The translations under genes and the position numbers were made by a program. A DNA stretch of 64,000 nt from Pseudobutyrivibrio xylanivorans. GTDB lineage: Bacteria > Bacillota > Clostridia > Lachnospirales > Lachnospiraceae. Where the stretch lies: the NCBI RefSeq assembly GCF_008935055.1, contig NZ_CP043028.1:137501-201500 (forward strand), given 5' to 3'. Below, one piece after another: positions 57,304-64,000 of this stretch (positions are counted from its first letter, which is position 1; each line of letters begins with the position of its first letter). The notes beneath the pieces were generated by a model, which did no database searches, had not been told where the DNA came from, and saw only the letters and a list, made by a program, of their open reading frames with translations.

Positions 57304-58380
57304 TTATCTTAAAAGCTCACCTTCAAAGTATTGTTCCTGAAACTCAATTGCAGACAAAATGTCTTCATCCGAATAATCGGTACCATCCAATGAAACAATC
57401 CATTTGTCCTCATTATCATTAGTTCTATGATAAACAGCAATGACTTTTCCTTCAAATATCTTTAAAGGCTCGTTTGTGCCAAACACATAAACATCCTGCT
57501 CCTCGCCATCAGCAGCAAAAACACCATCAACATACCCATAGTTAATTGGATAAATCATGCCTGGATAATTGGGATGAGTAGAACCTAATGGACGGTCGAT
57601 ATGCCCTTTTACGGTAGTTCCAATTATCTCGCAGGACTTTTGAATTTCTTCAAGCATATAAGCAGAGTATTTTTGAGCAAGCGTTTCATCATAAGTAACA
57701 GCTTCATTGTGGATATATTCATCTAATGCTGCCAATATAAGTGTATGAAACTCTGTTGGAATATGGTTAAGTGCCCATTCTCCACCTTCCTTTTTTGAAA
57801 GTACCAATCCCTCTTTCTTGTAGGCTAACACTCTTGCAAGATTAAGAACGATATACATTGTATTTTCAAGAATATCATCCTTGGCATCAACTATGTCTTC
57901 CCATATTGAATCCAAATAATCTTCTTTAGGCACAGGCGCAAACGCTTCATCAATTGACAAACCGTATAGGCACTTACCTCTGTTAGTAATGATTGTAAAG
58001 TGAGCTGCTAAATCTTTATCTGTACCCTTCATCTTTTGAATATAATCATTAGGATTTGATTTATACCAATCTAGAGTTCCTATGGAAAAGTGCAAATCAA
58101 AAGGGGTGGGATAAACAAAAGGCTTGCAAACATTCCTAGAAACAATACTCATCTCAATTCCTTTTGCAGGGCCCAATTTGTTGAGTTTCACAACCATATC
58201 CATGAATTGTTTTTTTACAGGATCCTCAATGGATCCTTTTACCACTACAATTAAATCCAAATCACTTTTATCTGGATTGAAGCATCCCATCACAGCAGAA
58301 CCATGTAGATAAATTCCTACCAGATTGTCTTTCAATATTTCTTTTGCGTTTTCAACAAAGTTGTCTAGAAGTTTTTCCAT
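57304..58380 (-). CDS. Aminoglycoside nucleotidyltransferase fused to a pyrophosphatase-like domain
   Basis: 358 residues. Residues 1-250 are an AadA/ANT(9)-type nucleotidyltransferase: GSAVMGCFNPDKSDLDLIVV gives the GS...DxD metal site (27-42), followed by the helical adenylyltransferase C-domain (KKEGGEWAL near 197). Residues 253-358 resemble family-I inorganic pyrophosphatase (IDRPLGSTHPNYPGMIYPINYGYVDG and DGEEQDVYVFG with acidic residues). The first domain would release PPi and the second could hydrolyse it. AAAGGGG precedes the ATG, which overlaps the end of the GNAT gene by 16 bp. The drug or metabolite target is unknown. Confidence 0.8.
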   Translation of the reverse strand: MEKLLDNFVENAKEILKDNLVGIYLHGSAVMGCFNPDKSDLDLIVVVKGSIEDPVKKQFMDMVVKLNKLGPAKGIEMSIVSRNVCKPFVYPTPFDLHFSIGTLDWYKSNPNDYIQKMKGTDKDLAAHFTIITNRGKCLYGLSIDEAFAPVPKEDYLDSIWEDIVDAKDDILENTMYIVLNLARVLAYKKEGLVLSKKEGGEWALNHIPTEFHTLILAALDEYIHNEAVTYDETLAQKYSAYMLEEIQKSCEIIGTTVKGHIDRPLGSTHPNYPGMIYPINYGYVDGVFAADGEEQDVYVFGTNEPLKIFEGKVIAVYHRTNDNEDKWIVSLDGTDYSDEDILSAIEFQEQYFEGELLR

Positions 58381-58952
58381 TGTTTCCCCTTTATAATCTT
58401 CCAGTAATCTTTATACAAGTAATGATCCATTGTGCCTTCAAGTAAAGTCTCACTCTTTTCAAATCCATACTTCGAGAAAGCATCCATTCGCTCTATGGCA
58501 TAAACTGGGACCTTAGAAATTATTTCTGTACACTCAAATAAATCATATGATGGCAGAATAATAATTGATAGCAATTCATTTATTGTCTCAGCTTTTTCAT
58601 AATCACTTCTGACATCCAACCTAAGCACTCCAACGTGATTAAAATCATCTTCAGCAGTCCTATGAAATAGCTCTATAGTTCCAATAGCTTCTTCTGTCTT
58701 CTTATCAATAATTGTCCAACGTACAAAGAATTTTTGATTATAAGAATATAGCCAAAAATCTATAGCCTTATCCATCTTTTCTTTTGTAGGATAATAGAAG
58801 TTATCCCCGTGACAGTTATCACTATTGAAAAATGGTAAAGCATTTTTATCACTATAAACCTTCAGTAAATCAGTAGCATCTTCTTGTGTCACAAACCTCA
58901 GTAAAAACCTATCATTTTCAAGAACTGGACATTCTTCATATACGTTACTCAT
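58365..58952 (-). CDS. GNAT-family N-acetyltransferase, intact copy B
   Basis: 195 residues: MSNVYEECPVLENDRFLLRFVTQEDATDLLKVYSDK...FNSDNCHGDNFYY, RimJ/RimL-like GNAT with RWTIIDKKTEEAIGTIELF and ERMDAFSKYGFEKSE near the C-terminus. GGGAGG lies 6 nt before ATG at 58952; the longer frame upstream lies in the untranslated leader. First gene of the intact cassette. The acetyl-CoA loop is degenerate, so the substrate is unclear. Confidence 0.82.
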   Translation of the reverse strand: MSNVYEECPVLENDRFLLRFVTQEDATDLLKVYSDKNALPFFNSDNCHGDNFYYPTKEKMDKAIDFWLYSYNQKFFVRWTIIDKKTEEAIGTIELFHRTAEDDFNHVGVLRLDVRSDYEKAETINELLSIIILPSYDLFECTEIISKVPVYAIERMDAFSKYGFEKSETLLEGTMDHYLYKDYWKIIKGKQWKNF

Positions 58953-59226
58953 AGTATTCCTCCCAAACATTCTCGTTATTCTACAATATAGTATATTTGG
59001 TAATTGTGCAATCGCGATTGGACAATTATATCTCCTATAGTGAGGCTTATCTTTTTGATGACTACGTGGCAAATAATAAGATTTCATATATGGCACGTAG
59101 TAAATTCTTGTATTTGAACATAAACCCAAAGTTTAACTCTTATATTATCATTCAAATGTCCATAACGCCAAAGATGAACAACGTTTCTTAATATATCGAG
59201 TATAAGTTTATGGACACTCATAAAAA

Positions 59227-59267
59227 AACTACGTGATAATCCCTCCAAAATGACAATAAGGACGTAG
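59227..59267 (-). terminator. Terminator between the structured insert and GNAT copy B leader
   Basis: CTACGT (59229-59234) pairs with ACGTAG (59262-59267); TTTTTTT follows on the reverse strand. Same design as at 56046-56090 in the other copy. Confidence 0.55.
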
Positions 59268-59287
59268 CTGATTCAAAGGAAGGCGGG

Positions 59288-59560
59288 GTGAGATATGGAA
59301 ATGAAAATAGCATTGCTAAATGATATTTTCGTTTCCCACGGCGCACATCCGCCACGAAGTGGCATAGAATATGTGCGCCTTCCCGTGGCTGAACCGACCG
59401 ACGAAGGCACTTGTGCCGAGGAGACCTTGAAGTCCGGGCTTCAAGGAACTCATCGGCACATTTAAAAGAGAGTAACCAGTTAATTGGTTGTATATATTTT
59501 AAAGTTTTATATAACAAAAAAGAGCAATCAATTGCTTGGTTACTCTCTTTTAAAGGATGC
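59288..59560. other. 273-bp structured insert between 10-bp direct repeats
   Basis: Flanked by GGAAGGCGGG at 59278-59287 and 59561-59570; absent from the other cassette copy. Four stem-loops fill it: 59297-59336, GGCGCACAT/ATGTGCGCC (59340-59379), TGTGCCGA/TCGGCACA with inner CCTTGAAG/CTTCAAGG (59412-59460), and AAAAGAGAGTAACCA/TGGTTACTCTCTTTT (59464-59551). Middle part GC-rich. No protein frame. Confidence 0.65.
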
Positions 59561-59643
59561 GGAAGGCGGGACTTGAACAGTTCTGTCAGTCCAGAAACCC
59601 GCTAAGAAAGGAGGTTCTGACACCGTCTCCCGAAAGGGAACCC
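59561..59643. repeat. 83-bp repeat, copy 2
   Basis: One-base difference from 56101-56183. The reverse strand reads TTCAAGTCCCGCCTTCC then GCATCC, like a tRNA 3' end. It begins the intact cassette upstream of the insert. Confidence 0.75.
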
Positions 59644-59703
59644 CATAGGGAACCCCTCAATAAAAATATCTTTTTAATAATATCAACATCACACAGGTAG
59701 CTT

Positions 59704-61215
59704 TTATAAAGCGACCATAAATCCTAATGCATCTGTGAGTTCGGCATTCTTTTTTGAATAAAACGCAGTAACAGCGGTATTGTAGGCTGTCTGATTAGTA
59801 TTTGCGATAATATCGTTTAATTTGCTTATCTCTACTACCTCAAGTGAGTTATTAACTAACAGTTGGCCATTAATCATATCTAATGAATCATTTGCCGTCT
59901 TAATTTCATTAAATATATAGTACTGATTTTCCTTTATTTGATCTAGTGATGTCAGTATCTTATCTAGTTTATTGATTACAATATCTGACCTGCTTTCTAG
60001 TTCATATAGATTATACGTACCATCAGGTCCTTCTAATTCAGTACATCTGCCAGCTAACAAATAATCACAAAAGCTTGATAATGCAACATAACTTCTATAT
60101 TTACCATAAATAACACCATAACTATAGAGTTTTATTTGAGCCTTTATGATATCTCTTAATAAGTGCAATATATATTCCTGTTCATATTGTATGCTTTCAT
60201 TTTTAATAGCACACTCTGAGTTAGCAATCAAATCATTTATCTTTGAATAAAAATTTGTTTGAATATCTTTTACTTCTTCAATTAGTTTTTCCTTAGGATA
60301 TCGTAAATCATATTCTTCAATGGCTCTGTCTCTAGCCTCTTTTTTTCGTTTCTCGCATTCCTCTAAATAGTCATCCAATTCAGTATAAAACTTCGTCATA
60401 TCTTGGTCAAAATAATCTTTTGCTCTCCTGTACTCAAGAAGTTGTTCGTCGTGCCGTCTCCGTAAACGCTCATTTTCTGCAATGATTTTTTTTCTATTAA
60501 ATAGACCAGGTTTTCGCGTATAAGGGCTCTCTGGAGGGGTCAAAGAAAATGAAGGTTTTGTAGGTTTTTTTGGTTTTTTCACGCTATCTTCAATATCTTT
60601 TAGATACTTTTCTTTATTCTGTTGAATATTCTCTAATTCTACCTTAAGATTATTCTCTCTAGATATAATCTGTTTCTTTGCATCTTCAAAGCTTTTAATA
60701 ATAGCTTTTTCTCTCTCTTCCTCTAATTCTGAATATCTTTTTTCGAGTGAATAAATTATTGTTTCCAATTTTACGATATGCTGAATGTATTTTATTAATT
60801 TATTCTTATCATTCTTAATTGTATCAACATTATATTCTATATCAGGCAGTGCCTCCTCTGAGCGAATACGTGAGAGAGCAGAACTTATAGTTTCGTCGAT
60901 GTGTTCTCTCTCTAGTAATGATATTACAGTCATGAACATTTTATTTATAGTGTAGTATTTACGTCTGTCGCTTCCAATTGACGTATTAAAAAAAAAGGGA
61001 TCTAAAATAGCTGTTATTATTGATACGGTCTCTGGACGAAAACTTTTGACGCCTACTGCCTCAAACACATCATCTCCTGCATGTTTCCCTGGGTTTTTCA
61101 TTAGGAAATAAATAATTTTAAAATAATCTTCTAGAAAGCTCTGGCTAATAATCTCGGTCTTAAAATTATTATTTAAGATTGTTAAAAAATATTGTTTTGA
61201 CATATCAAAATCCAT
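59704..61215 (-). CDS. Coiled-coil protein of unknown family, partner of the SIR2-like gene
   Basis: 503 residues, not recognised. Residues 20-110 look like a winged-helix or small helical domain (SFLEDYFKIIYFLMKNPGKHAGDDVFEAVGV). Residues 140-212 form a charged coiled coil (LETIIYSLEKRYSELEEEREK). A Lys/Pro linker (213-243) leads to a second coil (244-330), then a long helical C-terminal part with no catalytic motif. No signal peptide or clear membrane span. GGGAGG lies 10 nt before ATG. It lies 32 bp after the SIR2-like gene, so the two are almost surely cotranscribed. A sensor or regulator of the SIR2 effector is an inference. Confidence 0.75.
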   Translation of the reverse strand: MDFDMSKQYFLTILNNNFKTEIISQSFLEDYFKIIYFLMKNPGKHAGDDVFEAVGVKSFRPETVSIITAILDPFFFNTSIGSDRRKYYTINKMFMTVISLLEREHIDETISSALSRIRSEEALPDIEYNVDTIKNDKNKLIKYIQHIVKLETIIYSLEKRYSELEEEREKAIIKSFEDAKKQIISRENNLKVELENIQQNKEKYLKDIEDSVKKPKKPTKPSFSLTPPESPYTRKPGLFNRKKIIAENERLRRRHDEQLLEYRRAKDYFDQDMTKFYTELDDYLEECEKRKKEARDRAIEEYDLRYPKEKLIEEVKDIQTNFYSKINDLIANSECAIKNESIQYEQEYILHLLRDIIKAQIKLYSYGVIYGKYRSYVALSSFCDYLLAGRCTELEGPDGTYNLYELESRSDIVINKLDKILTSLDQIKENQYYIFNEIKTANDSLDMINGQLLVNNSLEVVEISKLNDIIANTNQTAYNTAVTAFYSKKNAELTDALGFMVAL

Positions 61216-61247
61216 AAACTAATTGCCTCCCAATAAATCCATATCTC

Positions 61248-62168
61248 TCAATTATTTTCAATTGATGTCATGATATCTGTTTTTATATCATCTATTATTT
61301 TCCTGTACATAGTGGCATAATCATTCCCACAAACAGGATAAAACTGATAATTGCAATTCATTGCAGTTAACAATATTTCTTGAGGGCAGCTATCATCATC
61401 ATTTCCATCAAAATAGGCCTTAAAGAATCCATGTTTTGCATTTTCTCTTGCTTTTCTTTCAATTGCCCACCATATATCAAATTCAGAAACGTCGAGACCA
61501 AATCCCACAGACCATACATTGCCAATAAGGAAATAATCAAGCCAGCATTTACATCTATACTTTGTTTTGTCTTGCTGACATTCAAGTAACTGATTTCCTA
61601 AGTCCTTATTATAGTTTGTAAGTAAACTCAATGACTTAGCATAACTGTAATAACTAAGTATCATTGAGTGTTTACGTTCTTTTTCTCCGTGAATGTGAAA
61701 AACAGGAATTGTCTTTCCAGACATTGTTTCTATTGCATTGCATATAAAAGTATTGTGATTTACCTTTGTATTTCCATCCAATGCAGTAAATGCTTTTTTC
61801 CTAGCATAAGAAGTAAAGGGCTTCTTTGATAATTCCGATTCTATTTCATATGTGTAGTTAGTTGTAAGAATAGCATCAAACGGTAAACTTAATAGTTCCT
61901 GCAAAAGTGGGTGTATACTAGAAATGGTTTCTATGTTATCCGCAACACGTCGTTGTATGTCCTCAACATCTATACCGCAAAGAGCCTCTGGCTGCATCGC
62001 ATAGGGAACTTTATTAACGTTTGGCTTAGCATTCTTATTACTTATACTAGCCAATAAGTCGTCCCAGCTTGTTGAAGAATCTGATAATTTGAGCATTCCA
62101 TTACCTAGAAGCAAGATGTTGGGCCTTTCTATTGTATTTACCTCAAAAATTCGACTTTTCTTTGACAT
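61248..62168 (-). CDS. SIR2-like (SIR2_2) domain protein, probable NAD-consuming effector
   Basis: 306 residues covering one SIR2-like domain. Nucleotide-binding LLLGNGML (19-26), LTTNYTYEIE (101-110, the TQN-like motif), HIHGEKE with the catalytic-type His (158-164), and VGFGLDVSEFDIWWAIERK (221-239). SIR2_2 domains act as NADases in several anti-phage systems, but there they are usually fused to a sensor domain; this one is short and lacks one. Start at 62168 after AAAAGG; a GTG at 62186 is less likely. Followed by the coiled-coil gene. Confidence 0.85.
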   Translation of the reverse strand: MSKKSRIFEVNTIERPNILLLGNGMLKLSDSSTSWDDLLASISNKNAKPNVNKVPYAMQPEALCGIDVEDIQRRVADNIETISSIHPLLQELLSLPFDAILTTNYTYEIESELSKKPFTSYARKKAFTALDGNTKVNHNTFICNAIETMSGKTIPVFHIHGEKERKHSMILSYYSYAKSLSLLTNYNKDLGNQLLECQQDKTKYRCKCWLDYFLIGNVWSVGFGLDVSEFDIWWAIERKARENAKHGFFKAYFDGNDDDSCPQEILLTAMNCNYQFYPVCGNDYATMYRKIIDDIKTDIMTSIENN

Positions 62169-62545
62169 ACAAGTACCTTTTTTCACTAATATAAATTTTG
62201 AGAATCATTATATCTTGGTATCTAAAAGAATATAAACGACATTGTTATACAATGACTAAATTATATAATAACATGCATTTGTGTAACTTATATGAAAATA
62301 AAATCCATGTTGCTACCCAGTAAGGACAATGTCACTCCATTACATTATTTTAACGGATTAATCACAATACTGTGGTATCATCTCCTTGAAAATAAATCGT
62401 TGGGTGAAATACCATATATTTAGCTAGAGTATTATAAGAATTGTCAAGAACTGGTTTCAAAAATTCGACAATAATTATAAGAACGTGTAGTATGACCAGG
62501 TTAATATATGAAGATATCTGTCTAATAAGAGCGAGGTGTATTATA
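62169..62545. other. Divergent intergenic region
   Basis: AT-rich region between the SIR2-like gene (left) and the lipoprotein gene (right). TCGACA (about 62467), 17 bp, TAGTAT is a possible plus-strand promoter; a TATAAT lies before the SIR2-like gene without a clear -35. ACATTG-ttat-ACAATG near 62240. Nothing else seen. Confidence 0.35.
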
Positions 62546-63091
62546 ATGCAAAGAACAAAAAGATTAATAAGATATATGATAGTTAGTACACTGGCTGTTT
62601 TTTTTGTTGCTTGTAGCAGTAATAAGGAAGTAGAACTTACGGAATCAAATGTTACAAAGTATCTTAATTTTGAAGTAATATCATCAAGCAAAGGAAATAA
62701 TATTATCGGACACCCTGTTATGGAGCAAACAATTACAATAACCCCAGTGCGAGATGGAACATTTAATAATACTGTTATATTTATGAGGTGTTATGGGATC
62801 GATTATAATTGGGAAGTACTGAATAGTGATCCCAATATAGAACAATGCACAGTCGAAGACTTTATGGAAGGAAAAACATATATAAAAATTGAGTTGCCTA
62901 CTGATGGAAACTATAATAAAACAATTAAATGCACAGGTCTGTCTGGGTTAGCTACTGTGCCTGAATCAGTACGTGGAAATGATTTGTTTGATAAAAATGG
63001 CAATAATGAATTTTCAAAGGCGGAAATAGATTTTTTTGAAATGTTTGAAGAAGGTATGCATGTTGTAACAGGAACATTTGTACCAAACTAA
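62546..63091 (+). CDS. Lipoprotein of unknown function, 181 aa
   Basis: Lipoprotein signal MQRTKRLIRYMIVSTLAVFFVACSS (Cys 23) followed by a soluble domain of about 155 residues (VELTESNVTKYLNFEVISSSKGNNIIGH...). No family recognised. The start at 62546 follows GAGG, and the longer frame lacks a signal peptide. Alone on the plus strand, convergent with the toxin-antitoxin pair. Extracytoplasmic, membrane-anchored. Confidence 0.75.
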   Translation: MQRTKRLIRYMIVSTLAVFFVACSSNKEVELTESNVTKYLNFEVISSSKGNNIIGHPVMEQTITITPVRDGTFNNTVIFMRCYGIDYNWEVLNSDPNIEQCTVEDFMEGKTYIKIELPTDGNYNKTIKCTGLSGLATVPESVRGNDLFDKNGNNEFSKAEIDFFEMFEEGMHVVTGTFVPN

Positions 63092-63116
63092 AAGCATTTA
63101 GCCTTTAGATGTTAAC

Positions 63117-63146
63117 AAAGGCATTCCTTACAAAAGGAATGCCTTT
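63117..63146. terminator. Terminator between the lipoprotein and the toxin gene
   Basis: AAAGGCATTCCTT pairs with AAGGAATGCCTTT around CAAA, 25 bp after the lipoprotein stop and 5 bp after the toxin stop; it can serve both strands. Confidence 0.7.
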
Positions 63147-63151
63147 GCCTC

Positions 63152-63487
63152 TTAATCAAATGTATAGCTTGTTGTTTCTCTAAGAATCTTTTGCCAATCA
63201 CGTTCATGGCGTAAAACTCTAACAACATAGATTTTCTTTTCTATATCATCAACAAAGTAGAAAATGATGGAAGGTTTAAATACCTTCTTTAGAATAAGCT
63301 TGCCACGATAGTAAATACCAGTACCTCGATTGTGCTTGAATTTCCAGCTAAGTTCTGAAAGAACATCCTGTATTTCGTCATCAAACTGTTCTGCTCGTTC
63401 AAAACCAAATCGAAGTTCAATATACTCAGAGATATCGGCGATATCATAAATAGACTCACGCGACAACTTGACTTCAAAATTATCCAT
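63152..63487 (-). CDS. RelE/ParE-family toxin
   Basis: 111 residues: MDNFEVKLSRESIYDIADISEYIELRFGFERAEQFDDEIQDVLSEL, then HNRGTGIYYRGKLILKKVFKPSIIFYFVDDIEKKIYVVRVLRHERDWQKIL, the beta-rich RelE/ParE fold with the basic C-terminal strand. The start overlaps the end of the antitoxin gene by 8 bp. Whether it cuts mRNA (RelE) or hits gyrase (ParE) cannot be told. Confidence 0.87.
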   Translation of the reverse strand: MDNFEVKLSRESIYDIADISEYIELRFGFERAEQFDDEIQDVLSELSWKFKHNRGTGIYYRGKLILKKVFKPSIIFYFVDDIEKKIYVVRVLRHERDWQKILRETTSYTFD

Positions 63488-63674
63488 TAGCTGCAACTCC
63501 CATATTCATTCGTGCAGCTCTACGTTCTTTTCTGATTCTTCGAACTTCTTCCATGGCTTGATCAAGTGGTAATGTTCTACCAGCTTCAATATCCTCTAAG
63601 CCCCTATCAAGCATACGAAGCAGGCTAGGATCAACTTCTGATGCGTCCTGAATAGTAATGTTAGAATCTACCAT
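63480..63674 (-). CDS. Antitoxin of the RelE/ParE pair
   Basis: 64 residues: MVDSNITIQDASEVDPSLLRMLDRGLEDIEAGRTLPLDQAMEEVRRIRKERRAARMNMGVAANG. Helical with a charged C-terminal tail, as in RelB/ParD-like or DUF-type antitoxins. AAGGAGG precedes ATG at 63674; the longer frame is not needed. Overlaps the toxin start, typical of TA modules. Confidence 0.8.
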   Translation of the reverse strand: MVDSNITIQDASEVDPSLLRMLDRGLEDIEAGRTLPLDQAMEEVRRIRKERRAARMNMGVAANG

Positions 63675-63743
63675 TTTCACTGCCTCCTTATTATTTCTTG
63701 TACATATTATATCAAAAAAACTTGTTTTCGTCATTTAGCAATT

Positions 63744-64000
63744 CTATACGATTTTACCATCATTCATACCATCCCGTAGCGTAGATAAAGCTTGGTCTTC
63801 AATTATCTTAATGTACTTTTCTGTCAGATGGAAGTACGCAGCGGTTTCGCTGATACTCTTGCATTCTAATGCTCCCAAACCATAGTGATAAGCAAGTAGC
63901 CTTCTTTGACGAGGTGGCAAAAGTTTTAATCGATTATACATTTTCTCAAGCATAACATGAAGTACAGCAAGCCTAGCGGTAGGGTTGAACTCACCGGTTG
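63744..64000 (-). CDS. Sigma-70-like protein, C-terminal part (cut by window edge)
   Basis: The frame is open to the right edge of the window and ends at 63744. Visible part: TGEFNPTARLAVLHVMLEKMYNRLKLLPPRQRRLLAYHYGLGALECKSISETAAYFHLTEKYIKIIEDQALSTLRDGMNDGKIV. The second half reads as sigma region 4 (LPPRQRRLLAYHYGL...ISETAAYFHLTEKYIKIIEDQAL), here a weaker match with an altered recognition helix. An internal ATG at 63953 exists but is probably not the start. Confidence 0.7.
   Translation of the reverse strand, partial: TGEFNPTARLAVLHVMLEKMYNRLKLLPPRQRRLLAYHYGLGALECKSISETAAYFHLTEKYIKIIEDQALSTLRDGMNDGKIV

Noticed and set aside
59218..59605. Small protein frames in the 59.2-59.6 kb hairpin region (99 and 64 codons)
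   Set aside because: They read through strong stem-loops, have no binding sites, and the residues look like random translation of GC-rich repeats.
62362..62691. 109-codon minus-strand frame opposite the lipoprotein start
   Set aside because: No binding site; antisense to a gene with a clear lipoprotein signal.

Overview
The window looks like chromosome from a low-GC, Gram-positive anaerobe of the Lachnospiraceae (Butyrivibrio/Pseudobutyrivibrio-like). This is an inference from gene content: an AddAB pair instead of RecBCD, an rpoD-dnaG-dgt cluster with trmK, a DUF6465-type Ala/Lys-rich protein, a PPi-type phosphofructokinase, a giant BcrAD/BadFG activase, and Clostridia-style ribosome binding sites. 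Nearly all genes lie on the minus strand, running towards the rRNA operon whose 16S 5' end is at base 1.

Layout. 1-10 kb: 16S 5' end with promoter, then radA, a small conserved protein, clpC, a surface protein, a purine permease and pyrG with a long structured leader. 10.4-14.6 kb: a lone plus-strand CoA-enzyme activase. 14.6-23 kb: a GH13 oligo-1,6-glucosidase, htpG with a CIRCE site, and a sugar ABC operon ending in its own LacI regulator, with a clear operator on its -35. 23-32.5 kb: DUF6465 protein, PrsA-like lipoprotein, addA, addB. 32.5-44.3 kb: amidohydrolase, PPi-PFK, PAP2 phosphatase, CarD, RNase P RNA, TGS-uridine kinase, trmK, rpoD, dnaG, dgt. 44.3-45.1 kb: tRNA-Leu(CAG), a GC-rich structured island, and a probable non-coding RNA made of five degenerate repeats with its own promoter and terminator.

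45-59.7 kb is an accessory region full of gene scars: two methyltransferases with internal deletions, truncated or fused alpha/beta hydrolases, a frameshifted Ig-like surface protein, an intact feoA-feoB-feoC-like operon, and a resistance-like cassette (GNAT, nucleotidyltransferase or ZmaR-like gene, small membrane protein, BltD-like GNAT) present in one intact and one decayed copy. The copies begin with a near-identical 83-bp element. The intact nucleotidyltransferase is fused to a pyrophosphatase-like domain.

59.7-64 kb holds the best candidate for an undescribed system: a compact SIR2-like protein followed 32 bp later by a 503-residue coiled-coil protein of no recognised family. Then come a lone lipoprotein, a RelE/ParE toxin-antitoxin pair and the C-terminal part of a sigma-like protein cut by the window edge.

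No database or folding software was used. Family names come from recognising motifs in the translations, and RNA structures come from complementarity read by eye.
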